From NCBI GenBank assembly GCA_949740695.1, contig CATJIY010000059.1:1-15198 (forward strand): a stretch of DNA of 15,198 nt. The letters are read 5' to 3'. This DNA is from an uncultured Eubacteriales bacterium. Its GTDB lineage: Bacteria > Bacillota > Clostridia > Oscillospirales > Butyricicoccaceae. Made by a program: the position numbers and the translations under genes. How positions within the stretch are numbered: the first letter of the stretch is position 1; each line of letters begins with the position of its first letter. Shown piece after piece: positions 1 to 6,871 of the stretch. The notes under the pieces were generated by a model. That model ran no database searches. It saw nothing but the letters and a program-made list of their open reading frames with translations, and was not told the origin of the DNA.

Positions 1-38
1 GCAAGAGCCGCTTCTTTTCGAAGCGGCTCTTGCTTTTT
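1..38 (+). terminator. Rho-independent terminator hairpin
   Basis: A perfect 14-bp stem (1-14 with 20-33, loop TTTTC) is followed by five T at 34-38. It would end a plus-strand gene lying left of the window. The same hairpin lies about 110 bp downstream of the minus-strand anti-sigma gene and could also end that operon, but the T tract needed on that strand would be outside the window. Confidence 0.85.
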
Positions 39-145
39 CTATTACAGACATCAACTGCCTGACAAATACCTGCCTTTGGCGCTGGCAAAAAAGCTTATCA
101 TTATGCAGCCAAGGAATGGCGCAAAACGGTCTAATCAAGTGCTTT

Positions 146-943
146 TTAGTGATGGCCGCCATGATGGCCATAACCATGCCCATAGCCATATTGGCTGCCA
201 GGGTTAGAACCGTTATCGCTTTGTAGGCTAGCAGTTTCAGAAGCGCCGCTGGTCTCTTCCGCACGGCAGGGAACTTTTTGATTTTCCTCCTGATGACCAC
301 AGTGCTGCTGAATCTGCTGTTGAAGCTGGTTCATGGTTAGGGTATGGCAGTCTTCAATGGTAACTGTTTGATCATAATAGGACAGCTCTAAAAAGGCTAG
401 GTATTTTCCTACCGAAAGTCCATTTTCATGGGCTTCTCCTAGACAGGCGGCGTCAGTGGCATAGCATTGACCGTGATAGGCTTGGTATTCGGCCAGCTCC
501 TGAATTTCTCGCCGCAGTCGGTTTTCATCTTGAGACACGACGGTAAAAACAAGAGAGGAATCCCTGGTAAGATAGGATTGAAACAATTGATTAGAAAATA
601 AAGCGTCAATTGCTTGCCGGTAGGGTTGATTTTTCAAATGCAGGCAATTGGCAATAGCCGCGCCATCCTCATTGTAAGCGGTGGTTTGAACTACCCGGTC
701 GAGTCGATTCAGTCCCAGCTCCAGAGAGGGATTTACATCAATACTGATGAAAGATACTGGGGTTTGATAAATCATCCAACCGCCAGCGCCAGCCGCTATC
801 AGAGTCAAACAGGCGCATACCGCCGCCAACCGCCGGCGCATTTTCTTGCGTCTGCGCTGCCGGGAAAAAACGCGTTGAACGGTACATTGCTTCAACGCCT
901 CCGAAGCGGTCACCATTCCCAGGGAACGTTGTAAAGGATTCAT
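146..943 (-). CDS. RsgI-like membrane anti-sigma factor with Gly/His-rich C-terminal tail
   Basis: Predicted 265-aa single-pass membrane protein that should hold the adjacent ECF sigma factor inactive and pass on an extracellular signal. About 38 basic cytoplasmic residues precede one transmembrane segment (about 39-59). The following stretch, with SIDVNPSLELGLNRLDRVV (67-85), matches the conserved extracytoplasmic domain of RsgI-type anti-sigma factors. The outer part has six Cys (100, 160, 167, 199, 215, 226) and ends in a Gly/Tyr/His tail (about 252-265, five His). The start at 943 was chosen because its ATG overlaps the sigma stop as ATGA and has GGGAGGAG just upstream; a longer reading from 997 would lie inside the sigma gene. 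The cytoplasmic part is shorter than usual for RsgI. Metal sensing is inferred from the tail and from the His-rich neighbour. Confidence 0.8.
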   Translation of the reverse strand: MNPLQRSLGMVTASEALKQCTVQRVFSRQRRRKKMRRRLAAVCACLTLIAAGAGGWMIYQTPVSFISIDVNPSLELGLNRLDRVVQTTAYNEDGAAIANCLHLKNQPYRQAIDALFSNQLFQSYLTRDSSLVFTVVSQDENRLRREIQELAEYQAYHGQCYATDAACLGEAHENGLSVGKYLAFLELSYYDQTVTIEDCHTLTMNQLQQQIQQHCGHQEENQKVPCRAEETSGASETASLQSDNGSNPGSQYGYGHGYGHHGGHH

Positions 944-1419
944 AGCCAGTCTCCTCCCAACCGGTTCCGTAAAAGGGCTTTGGCCCGCGAGAGCCATGTG
1001 TAAACGGTATTTTCACCCCGATGCAGAATCTTTCCAATCTCTCCAGCGGAATATCCTTCATAATAGTGCAGATAAATCACGTCCCGATAATGTTTGGGCA
1101 AAGCTAGAACGGCCTCTAACAAAGCCTGGTCACCCTCCGGCATGCAAACAGCTTCTTCTTGCAATATTTCCAAAGGAAAGGTCTGCCGTCGAATGAGGCT
1201 GCGAAGCCAATCCTTGCAGGCGTTAATAGTCGTTCGGATGATCCAGGCTTTTTCATGCTCTGAGCTTTCAAATCGGCCAGGATAAAGAAGATATTTCAGA
1301 AACACCGTCTGAAAAACATCTTCCGAGTCCTCTCGGCTTTTTAGCCGGACAAAGCAAATTCGCCGCACTAGGTCGGCATATTGGTAGATTGCTTGGGTTA
1401 CCTCCTGCTCTGTCCGCAA
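940..1419 (-). CDS. ECF-type RNA polymerase sigma factor
   Basis: Predicted 159-aa extracytoplasmic-function sigma factor directing RNA polymerase to stress or envelope promoters. Region 2 spans about 12-76, with the helix around RLKSREDSEDVFQTVFLKYL. Region 4 spans about 97-150, with LPKHYRDVIYLHYYEGYSAG and then a helix-turn-helix ending in NTVYTWLSRAKALL. No region 3 is present, as is normal for ECF sigmas. The start is TTG at 1419, preceded by a weak GGGAAGTGAG; no ATG lies in frame nearby, so poor initiation may keep its level low. It follows the His-rich gene by 24 bp and overlaps the anti-sigma gene by 4 bp, so the three are probably co-transcribed. The family call is firm; the regulon and signal are not visible from sequence. 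Confidence 0.92.
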   Translation of the reverse strand: MRTEQEVTQAIYQYADLVRRICFVRLKSREDSEDVFQTVFLKYLLYPGRFESSEHEKAWIIRTTINACKDWLRSLIRRQTFPLEILQEEAVCMPEGDQALLEAVLALPKHYRDVIYLHYYEGYSAGEIGKILHRGENTVYTWLSRAKALLRNRLGGDWL

Positions 1420-1443
1420 AATCTCACTTCCCGTCAGGCGTTA

Positions 1444-1929
1444 TTAACGGCAGCCGCAGCCGTGATGGCGACTATTGCGGCGGCCGTTGTGATGCGAGGA
1501 AGAGGCTTGATACTGTTCATCCAGCGCGTGATCGTGGTTTAAAGTGCATCCGGCGTGTACGGTGTGGTCATGATTCGACGTGCAGCAGGAACCCAGGGCA
1601 TGGTCATGATTCAAGGTGCAGCCAGCGTGGATCGTATGATCGTGGTCCAGAGCGCACCAGCCGGTGGTACATCCGGCACAGGCGTGGTCATGATTCAGGG
1701 TGCATCCGGCGTGGATGGCATGATCATGGTCTAAAGTGCACCAGCCGACAGTGCAGATGGCGTCTGTCGAGTGGTCATGATTCAAGGTGCAGCCAGCGTG
1801 AATCGCGTGATCGTGGTCCAGGGGACACCAACCGCTGGTGTGATGAGCGGCAAATCCGCTGATTGCCAGCGTTCCCGCCAGCAAAAGGCCAGCAGGAACC
1901 ATGATCCATTTTTTTGCGGCTTGATTCAT
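1444..1929 (-). CDS. Secreted His/Cys-rich HDH-repeat protein, putative metal-binding
   Basis: Predicted 161-aa protein with a signal peptide (MNQAAKK, then a hydrophobic stretch to about residue 28, ending GFAA). The rest is built of four related units (residues 33-61, 62-89, 90-114, 115-135). The motif HDHAIHAGCTLNHDH recurs with small changes, giving eight HDH triplets. By hand count the part after residue 28 has 26 His and 14 Cys. The tail adds HH pairs and ends HHGCGCR. Such density of His, Cys and Asp strongly suggests binding of Zn, Cu, Ni or a similar ion outside the membrane; which ion is unknown. I recognise no named family. The ATG at 1929 has GGAGG 8 bases upstream; a TTG at 1944 would place the ribosome site inside the gene. 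It is first in an operon with the sigma and anti-sigma genes. Confidence 0.85.
   Translation of the reverse strand: MNQAAKKWIMVPAGLLLAGTLAISGFAAHHTSGWCPLDHDHAIHAGCTLNHDHSTDAICTVGWCTLDHDHAIHAGCTLNHDHACAGCTTGWCALDHDHTIHAGCTLNHDHALGSCCTSNHDHTVHAGCTLNHDHALDEQYQASSSHHNGRRNSRHHGCGCR
1525..1833 (-). repeat. Four tandem coding repeats of about 63-87 bp
   Basis: The DNA encoding residues 33-135 of the His-rich protein consists of four tandem units. The first three start with Gly-Trp-Cys and the fourth is shorter and lacks it. On the plus strand they appear as recurring TGGTCATGATTCA and GTGCATCC or GTGCAGCC words. Unit lengths are 29, 28, 25 and 21 codons, so the array has diverged by small indels that keep the frame. 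Confidence 0.85.
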
Positions 1930-1980
1930 GGGAAAAACCTCCAAATATTGTTTTGGCTCAAAAAAAGCCTTTAATTCTAA

Positions 1981-2007
1981 TACGTTTTATCCTGGAAAAT
2001 CCTTTCA
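1981..2007 (-). promoter_or_regulatory. Candidate ECF-type promoter for the His-rich/sigma/anti-sigma operon
   Basis: On the minus strand TGAAAG (2007-2002) is followed after 17 bases by CGTA (1984-1981), giving a leader of roughly 45 bases before the ATG at 1929. Bacillus subtilis SigW uses TGAAAC-N16-CGTA, so the match is good but offset by one base in spacing. The same area holds an imperfect inverted repeat, CCTGGAAAATCCTTTCAGG (1991-2009), which could be an operator. Autoregulation by the operon's own sigma factor is an inference. Confidence 0.4.
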
Positions 2008-2168
2008 GGAAAATATAAAATAGATTAAGAAATTTTTCAGACAGAGGAGCGTATGCAAAACAGCGTGTTTCTTTTCGCGTGTTTTGAGGAGAGGATGGTC
2101 AAAACTTTAAGGCGTTTCTCTTCCACTGCAAAATTTATCTATAAAAAAGGGGCCAGCGTTTCACTATT

Positions 2169-2669
2169 TTACAAATCAGCCAGTTTTCCTTTTTCTTGCA
2201 TACCTGGGAAATTCCGCTGGCGCAACACTTCATAAGCCGTCACCGCCACTGCGTTAGAAAGATTTAAACATCTGGCTCCAGGCAGCATAGGGATGCGGAT
2301 TGCCCGGTCCTCATGGGTCTCCAGCAAAGATTCCGGCAAGCCCTTAGTTTCTTTGCCAAAGAGCAGCCAAACCTCAGGCTCCCGGTCTAAGGGGGCCTGG
2401 TAATAAGGAACGCCTCCTTTAGAGGTGACCATCCACGGGTTTGCGCCTGGATTTTTGCCGCAAAAATTTTCCCAGTCCCGATAGGTGGTAACGGTGAGCT
2501 GATCCCAATAATCCAACCCCGCCCGTTTGAGCCATCGGTCCTCAATGGAAAAGCCCATTGGCTCAATGAGATGGAGAGCCGCCCCTGTGACCGAACAGGT
2601 GCGGGCGATGTTTCCGGTATTTTGAGGGATTTCCGGCTCCAACAAAACGATGTTCAGCCAGGGCTTCAT
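2169..2669 (-). CDS. trmL: tRNA (cytidine(34)-2'-O)-methyltransferase
   Basis: Predicted 166-aa SPOUT methyltransferase of the TrmL/YibK type, which 2'-O-methylates the wobble base of tRNA-Leu isoacceptors using S-adenosylmethionine in the cytoplasm. Full family length. Visible motifs are EPEIPQNTGNIARTC (11-25), LLFGKETKGLP (102-112) and IRIPM...ARCLNLSNAVAVTAYEVLRQ (125-151), which form the knotted cofactor site. The start at 2669 overlaps the stop of the ABC-F gene as ATGA, with AGGAGGAG just upstream, so translation is likely coupled. It is the last gene of the minus-strand run. A T-rich stretch follows the stop, but I see no clear terminator hairpin. Confidence 0.95.
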   Translation of the reverse strand: MKPWLNIVLLEPEIPQNTGNIARTCSVTGAALHLIEPMGFSIEDRWLKRAGLDYWDQLTVTTYRDWENFCGKNPGANPWMVTSKGGVPYYQAPLDREPEVWLLFGKETKGLPESLLETHEDRAIRIPMLPGARCLNLSNAVAVTAYEVLRQRNFPGMQEKGKLADL

Positions 2670-4537
2670 AGTTGGGTCTCCTCCTGTTCATACAGGGTAA
2701 GCAGCTCTTCCTCCAGTCGTTCCTTGCTGTCGTAAAGTTCCCCTAGTTTTACGTAATCGCCGCCTTCGCAGTCGGCCATTTCCTGTTCCAGCTCGGGCAG
2801 GCGAGCCTCGATGGCGGCAATCCGGCGCTGGCGCTCCCGACGGCGCTTTTCCGCCTCTTTGACGTTGTCCGGCCGGGGCTTTTCCTGTTTGAATTTCCCG
2901 CCTTTTTTCTCCCGTTCCCGGGCGGAAGCGACTTGCATTTCCCGTTCCCGGGCAGCTCGAAAATCTTGATAGCTGCCCAAAAAATCGGTAATGCCCCCGT
3001 TTTCCACCAGCCAGATTCGAGTGGCAAACCGGTCGATAAAATACCGGTCGTGGGAGACAAAGATCATGGTTTCAGAAAAATCGTCGATGGCGTCCTCCAC
3101 CCACTCTCGAGAGAGAATGTCCAGGTGGTTCGTAGGTTCATCCAAAAAGAGGGTGTTGATTTTTTGGTACATAAAAAGGCACAGCTTGAGTCTGGTTTTT
3201 TCTCCACCGGAAAGGACGTCCACCGTTTTAAAAACGTCTTCCCCTTGAAAATTAAAGGCGGCAAGCCGGTCTCGGGCTTCCTGTGTGTTGGCCTTGGTCT
3301 CAAAGAGCAAGGTATCCACTAGGTTGCGCTCCGGGTGGTCAAAATGGACGTTTTGGGGCAGGTAGCCTGGTTGAATCCCCACCCCGTCATAAATTCGCCC
3401 AGAAAGCGGCGGCAGCTGGCGCAGCAAAGTGGCGAGCAAGGTAGTCTTTCCACAGCCGTTGGGTCCCAAGATGGCGATCCGCTCTCCCCGATAGACCATG
3501 GCGGAAAAATCTTGGATCAAAGGCTGTCCATAGCCCACGGAAAGCTTTTCAATGGCAAACACATCCTCCCCAGACTGCCCGGCCAGGTTGAACTGGTTTT
3601 TCATCTTGCGCTCTTTGCGCAAAGTTTGAACCCTCTGAATTCGGTCGATGCGTTTTTGCATGGAAAAAGCGCGCTTGTGCAAAGCGTCGTTTCCCATAAA
3701 AGCCCACAAATGCAGATTCGCTACCGCTTTTTCCATTCGGGCAATTTCCCGGTCTTGGCGGCGTTTAGCATCCTCCAGCTGGCGGGCCAATTCCTCACGT
3801 TTTTCAGAAAAATAGCTATAGTTGCCCGGCCAACTTACCGCTTGTCCCTCCCGCAATTCCAAAGTACGGGTGGTGACGTTATCCAGAAAATACCGGTCGT
3901 GAGAAACAATGAGCACCGTTCCCCGGAAGCTTTTCAGATAGCTTTCCAGCCATTCGATGGAGTCCATATCCAGATGGTTGGTAGGCTCGTCCATCAACAG
4001 TAGATCAGTGCCTGAAAGCATCAGCCGGGCCAGATTTACTCTGGTTTTTTCCCCACCGGAAAGATTCATAAAAGGACGGGCTTGCATTTCTCCGTCAATA
4101 TGCAAGCCGGAGGTCATCCGATCGTAGGCTACCTGGCGGTCATAGCCGCCCCCAGTTTCAAAGGCGGTCTGGAGCCGGCCATACCGGGCCAGGTCGACCT
4201 CTTCTCCGGCGGACATGGCTTGCTCCATCCGGCCCATCTCGGTCTCCAGTTCTTCCAAATAGGAAAACGCTTGCCAAAGCACCTCCCGAACGGTGGTGCC
4301 GGGGGCATATACCGGCAGTTGCTCCAACAGACCTAGCCGGGCGCCTTTGGCAACCGATACGATACCGCCTTCATAGTCTTCCAGTCCGGCAATCACCCGC
4401 AGCAGGGTAGACTTACCGCAGCCGTTGGGCCCCACCACCGAGGCCCGTTCTCCAAATTGCAGGTCAAAGGTGACCCCTTTGAGCACATGGTGTTCACCAT
4501 AGTATTTTTGCAGTTCCTGTATACTCAATTCAGACAT
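2666..4537 (-). CDS. ABC-F family ATPase
   Basis: Predicted 623-aa soluble protein with two ABC ATPase domains and no membrane segments; family members act on the ribosome as translation factors or, in some subgroups, antibiotic resistance proteins. First domain: Walker A GPNGCGKST (36-44), signature LSGGEKTR (159-166), Walker B LLLMDEPTNHLD (179-190). Charged linker about 236-315. Second domain: Walker A GPNGCGKTT (358-366), signature LSGGEKTR (442-449), Walker B LFLDEPTNHLD (463-473). A basic coiled-coil C-terminal extension covers about 530-620, as in Uup/YdiF-like members. The start at 4537 (MSELSIQ) fits family N-termini; the reading frame also extends to an ATG at 4591, adding 18 residues across a small hairpin. 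Overlaps trmL by 4 bp. Nothing specifically points to drug resistance. Confidence 0.9.
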   Translation of the reverse strand: MSELSIQELQKYYGEHHVLKGVTFDLQFGERASVVGPNGCGKSTLLRVIAGLEDYEGGIVSVAKGARLGLLEQLPVYAPGTTVREVLWQAFSYLEELETEMGRMEQAMSAGEEVDLARYGRLQTAFETGGGYDRQVAYDRMTSGLHIDGEMQARPFMNLSGGEKTRVNLARLMLSGTDLLLMDEPTNHLDMDSIEWLESYLKSFRGTVLIVSHDRYFLDNVTTRTLELREGQAVSWPGNYSYFSEKREELARQLEDAKRRQDREIARMEKAVANLHLWAFMGNDALHKRAFSMQKRIDRIQRVQTLRKERKMKNQFNLAGQSGEDVFAIEKLSVGYGQPLIQDFSAMVYRGERIAILGPNGCGKTTLLATLLRQLPPLSGRIYDGVGIQPGYLPQNVHFDHPERNLVDTLLFETKANTQEARDRLAAFNFQGEDVFKTVDVLSGGEKTRLKLCLFMYQKINTLFLDEPTNHLDILSREWVEDAIDDFSETMIFVSHDRYFIDRFATRIWLVENGGITDFLGSYQDFRAAREREMQVASAREREKKGGKFKQEKPRPDNVKEAEKRRRERQRRIAAIEARLPELEQEMADCEGGDYVKLGELYDSKERLEEELLTLYEQEETQL

Positions 4538-4557
4538 AATGATTTTCGATTCCTTTT

Positions 4558-4584
4558 TTGTTTTCAAAACAAGGCAAAGCCTTG
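4558..4584 (-). other. Palindrome and small hairpin in the ABC-F leader
   Basis: A perfect hairpin CAAGGC-AAA-GCCTTG (4570-4584) abuts the palindrome TTGTTTTCAAAACAA (4558-4572). Read on the minus strand, the hairpin is followed by TTTT and lies just upstream of the chosen ABC-F start. It could be a weak attenuator, as known for some ABC-F genes, or chance. The 160 bp between the DUF6512 and ABC-F genes hold no other clear signal. Confidence 0.3.
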
Positions 4585-4673
4585 AGCGCATGTTATTTTG
4601 TCCCTATCCAAAACAGCCCCATCGCGCGTTTTTGTAGAGCCGCCCGCTTCATCTTTGAGCAGTAATGGTGCCT

Positions 4674-4710
4674 GGCAAGCGGAGTGCTCTGGGAGCGTTT
4701 AGCGCTTGCC
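4674..4710. other. Inverted repeat spanning the DUF6512 stop codon
   Basis: GGCAAGCG (4674-4681) pairs perfectly with CGCTTGCC (4703-4710), and an inner GCTC/GAGC stem lies between. The structure covers the end of the DUF6512 gene. No T tract follows on either strand, so it is not a standard terminator; an RNA 3'-end stabiliser is possible. Confidence 0.35.
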
Positions 4711-5238
4711 GTGATGATGGATCTGGCCGTCTTCGCCTTTTGGGGAGAAGCGTTCCTCTTGAAACATGGGTTTCTCCGGCGGCAGAGCGGCTGCACACCC
4801 AAAAAATAGTCCACAAGCCAACAGGGCCAGCCCAGCCGGTAAGCCAAAACCCCAGCCGGGGTTTTGGCGCAATACCTGTAGGCCCAGCTGCCAGCCGCAA
4901 AGCATGGTCACGTAAAAATTCCCAATATCCACCCAAAGCACCGGCCGGGGCACACCCAGGGCCGCCCGATAAAAATAATAAATTCCTAGCATGGTGCAAA
5001 AGCTGTGAGCCGCAGCGGCAAACCACCCGCAAAGGAAAGTATGCAGCGGCAGATCCGCTAAAAGACACACTGTCCCCAGTGCACCGCCCAAGGGCCAGAA
5101 GGCCAGTTTGTAATGCTCCCAGGGGCTTTCTGAAACAGGCAGCAGCCACATTAACCGCCGGGGTCGCCCCAATGGGACAAAGAGAAAATGCTGGATGGTT
5201 CCAAAAGCACAAAATCCCAAAAAGATCAGCCAAAGCAT
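4699..5238 (-). CDS. DUF6512-family integral membrane protein
   Basis: Predicted 179-aa hydrophobic protein of unknown function with about five to six membrane segments (roughly 1-20, 45-60, 65-85, 90-110 and 130-150). QHFLF (16-20) followed by LLPVSESPWEHYKLAFWP (32-49) closely resembles the conserved N-terminal signature I associate with DUF6512 proteins of Clostridia (PVNESvWEHLKL-type). The soluble C-terminus ends in HHH. The start at 5238 was chosen for GAGGTGAC about 6 bases upstream; a longer reading from 5265 has no ribosome site. It follows the AI-2E transporter gene by 51 bp on the same strand and is probably in its transcript. The family name is from memory. Confidence 0.7.
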   Translation of the reverse strand: MLWLIFLGFCAFGTIQHFLFVPLGRPRRLMWLLPVSESPWEHYKLAFWPLGGALGTVCLLADLPLHTFLCGWFAAAAHSFCTMLGIYYFYRAALGVPRPVLWVDIGNFYVTMLCGWQLGLQVLRQNPGWGFGLPAGLALLACGLFFGCAAALPPEKPMFQEERFSPKGEDGQIHHHGKR

Positions 5239-5289
5239 ACCGTCACCTCGGGACAGTATATGCACCTGTTATTGGGAAGGTTCGCTGCC

Positions 5290-6450
5290 CTATCCCTTTT
5301 GTCCTGCCGGGGCCGGCTGGTCGGAGCCAGGCTGATCTGGAACCACTGCAAGCGGTTGTCTTTCTGCCGGCCCATCCTTCGGCGGCTCATCCGAGTCATC
5401 CTCTGGGGAAAGTTCTTTTAACCCATCCTCTCCAATGATATAATGATAGACTTCCCGCAAGGCGGTTTTGACCACCGCAGCCACTGGCGTAGAAATCAAC
5501 ATGCCAACAGGGCCCCAAATCTCGCTGCACGCCAGCAGAGAAAACATCACCCAAACCGGATGGATATTCACCGATTTGCCCTGAAGCTTGGGCGCCACTA
5601 CATTGCCCTCGATTTGCTGTACAATTAAAACAAAAATTACGACTTCTACCGCTAGAGTCACCCCGCCGGTAATCAAAGCGAAAACGCCGTCTATTACGCC
5701 GGCGATCATAGAACCAAAGTAGGGAATAAAATCCATCACAAAGGCCAATGCGGCAAAAAGCAGGGCATAGCGGAGTCCAATGATGGTAAAACCAATGTAG
5801 CTGACAATTGCCATTCCCAGGGAAATCAGCACTCGAGTACCTAGATATTTCCAGATGTAATGATTGGACTCGGCCAGCACCCGTTTGACCCGCAGTCCCA
5901 TTCGGGCAGGCAGCAGGCTTACGCCCGCCCGCAACATCTTCATGCCGTCCAACATAAAATAAATAATTAGGATGATCACCACGACTAGGTCAAAGATACC
6001 GGTGGTAGTATTCATCAGCCAACTCAGAATTGCGCTGAAGGCCCGGGCTAAGTAGACGTCCGCTTTACCCACCAGATTGGTGACCCAGTCCAGTACTTCC
6101 TGAGGCAGATGCCAGGATGCCAGCAGATCCTTGAGCTGTTCTAACAGCTGATCAAAGCTACCGGCGTATTTCATCAAATCGTCCATTACGCCACTGATCT
6201 GATCCACCACATAAGGGACGCACAACACGACCAGCCAAATAATCAGCCCCACTACGCCTAGGGTCGTCACGGCCACTGCCACACCCCGAGGAACCTTGCC
6301 GCCAAAGGTTAACAGCCGGGCTACTGGCGCCAGCAAAAAGGCTATGATACCCGCCAGGAAAAAGAGCATCACCACATCCCAAAAACGATAGAGTGCGGCC
6401 ACACCGGTGATAATCAGCAACACCAAGGCCAATAAACGGGTATTTTTCAC
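5290..6450 (-). CDS. AI-2E family transporter (YdbI/PerM-like permease)
   Basis: Predicted 386-aa polytopic membrane protein of the AI-2E transporter family (PF01594). Members have been linked to autoinducer-2 export or sodium/proton antiport, so the substrate cannot be assigned. Hydrophobic segments lie near 5-22, 26-44, 58-80, 152-168, 205-225, 228-255, 262-280 and 300-330. A hydrophilic amphipathic region (82-140) separates the N-terminal and C-terminal segments, as usual. DFIPYFGSMIAG (240-251) and QQIEGNVVAPKLQGKSV (278-294) are family signatures. An acidic/proline tail (345-386) is longer than usual. The start is GTG at 6450, with AGGAGGTC 7 bases upstream; the alternative at 6501 lacks a site. 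Likely first gene of the operon running to trmL. Confidence 0.88.
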   Translation of the reverse strand: MKNTRLLALVLLIITGVAALYRFWDVVMLFFLAGIIAFLLAPVARLLTFGGKVPRGVAVAVTTLGVVGLIIWLVVLCVPYVVDQISGVMDDLMKYAGSFDQLLEQLKDLLASWHLPQEVLDWVTNLVGKADVYLARAFSAILSWLMNTTTGIFDLVVVIILIIYFMLDGMKMLRAGVSLLPARMGLRVKRVLAESNHYIWKYLGTRVLISLGMAIVSYIGFTIIGLRYALLFAALAFVMDFIPYFGSMIAGVIDGVFALITGGVTLAVEVVIFVLIVQQIEGNVVAPKLQGKSVNIHPVWVMFSLLACSEIWGPVGMLISTPVAAVVKTALREVYHYIIGEDGLKELSPEDDSDEPPKDGPAERQPLAVVPDQPGSDQPAPAGQKG

Positions 6451-6575
6451 TGGAAAGGACCTCCTGTCTGTAGTTTTGAGGACACAGCAGGCCACCCGCA
6501 AACGCGGCCACCGGTTCCAAAAATTTTTCTGGGAACGCCCCGCCCAATAGTTGTACTGGCGTCCAGGATAAGATT

Positions 6576-6604
6576 ATCATACCATAAACCGTTTCCCAGA
6601 ACAA
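6576..6604 (-). promoter_or_regulatory. Sigma-A-type promoter for the AI-2E transporter gene
   Basis: On the minus strand TTGTTC (6604-6599) is separated by 17 bases from TATGAT (6581-6576), a near-consensus housekeeping promoter. Transcription would start near 6569 and give a leader of about 118 bases. I saw no convincing riboswitch fold in that leader. Confidence 0.65.
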
Positions 6605-6664
6605 GGGCGTAAAGGGCAAGGAAAAACAAATTGAAAAAATATTAAAAAAAGTATCTGTTCCCTC

Positions 6665-6693
6665 TTGATTTTTGCCGCTAAATGTGCTATTTT
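6665..6693 (+). promoter_or_regulatory. Sigma-A-type promoter for tRNA-Arg
   Basis: TTGATT (6665-6670), a 17-base spacer and TATTTT (6688-6693) lie 20 bases upstream of the tRNA. The expected start point is near 6700, giving a short 5' leader as is normal for single tRNA genes. Confidence 0.6.
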
Positions 6694-6712
6694 AATGTAG
6701 TACAAAAGCGAT

Positions 6713-6789
6713 GCGGCGTTAGCTCAGCTGGATAGAGTGTTTGGCTACGAACCAAAAGGTCGGGGGTTCGAATCCCTTACGCCGTACCA
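6713..6789 (+). tRNA. tRNA-Arg(ACG)
   Basis: A 77-nt cloverleaf with an encoded CCA end. Acceptor stem GCGGCGT (6713-6719) pairs with ACGCCGT (6779-6785). The D stem is GCTC/GAGT. The anticodon stem TTTGG/CCAAA carries loop CTACGAA, so the anticodon is ACG, reading CGN arginine codons after conversion of A34 to inosine. The T loop is TTCGAAT. Odd points: the first acceptor pair is G-U, and the T stem has two G-U pairs at its base. Such 3'-end mismatches can arise when an integrating element replaces the end of a tRNA gene. It is the only tRNA in the window. Confidence 0.97.
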
Positions 6790-6808
6790 TCTTACAAGCC
6801 CACTTTAT

Positions 6809-6835
6809 ATATCACTGGCGAGAAGCCAGTGATAT
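6809..6835 (+). other. Perfect hairpin just downstream of the tRNA
   Basis: ATATCACTGGC (6809-6819) pairs with GCCAGTGATAT (6825-6835) around loop GAGAA. There is no T tract directly after it. It may aid 3' processing of the tRNA transcript, or be part of an attachment-site region. Confidence 0.6.
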
Positions 6836-6843
6836 CGGGCTTT

Positions 6844-6871
6844 TCAGGGCTTTTTTCCGCCCTGATTTTTT
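6844..6871 (+). terminator. Rho-independent terminator of the tRNA-Arg transcript
   Basis: TCAGGGC (6844-6850) pairs with GCCCTGA (6859-6865) around loop TTTTTTCC and is followed by six T (6866-6871). It lies 54 bases downstream of the tRNA CCA end and probably ends its transcript. Confidence 0.8.

Noticed and set aside
1525..1833. CRISPR-like periodic pattern
   Set aside because: The periodicity comes from degenerate coding repeats without constant direct repeats or unique spacers of even length, and no cas genes are present.
1389..1862. 157-aa plus-strand frame rich in Arg/His/Ser repeats
   Set aside because: It is antisense to the tandem repeats of the His-rich gene; its repetitive look is a mirror of those repeats. 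It has no ribosome site, and the minus-strand reading has a signal peptide and operon context.
2053..2235. 60-aa plus-strand frame with GAGGAG close to its ATG
   Set aside because: The ribosome site spacing is too short, the frame runs into the 3' end of trmL on the other strand, and the product shows no domain.
3335..4003. 222-aa plus-strand frame
   Set aside because: Entirely antisense to the ABC-F gene, whose motifs are unambiguous.
4649..5438. 194-aa minus-strand and 257-aa plus-strand frames over the DUF6512 gene
   Set aside because: Alternative-frame shadows; the 179-aa frame has membrane segments, a family signature and a ribosome site.
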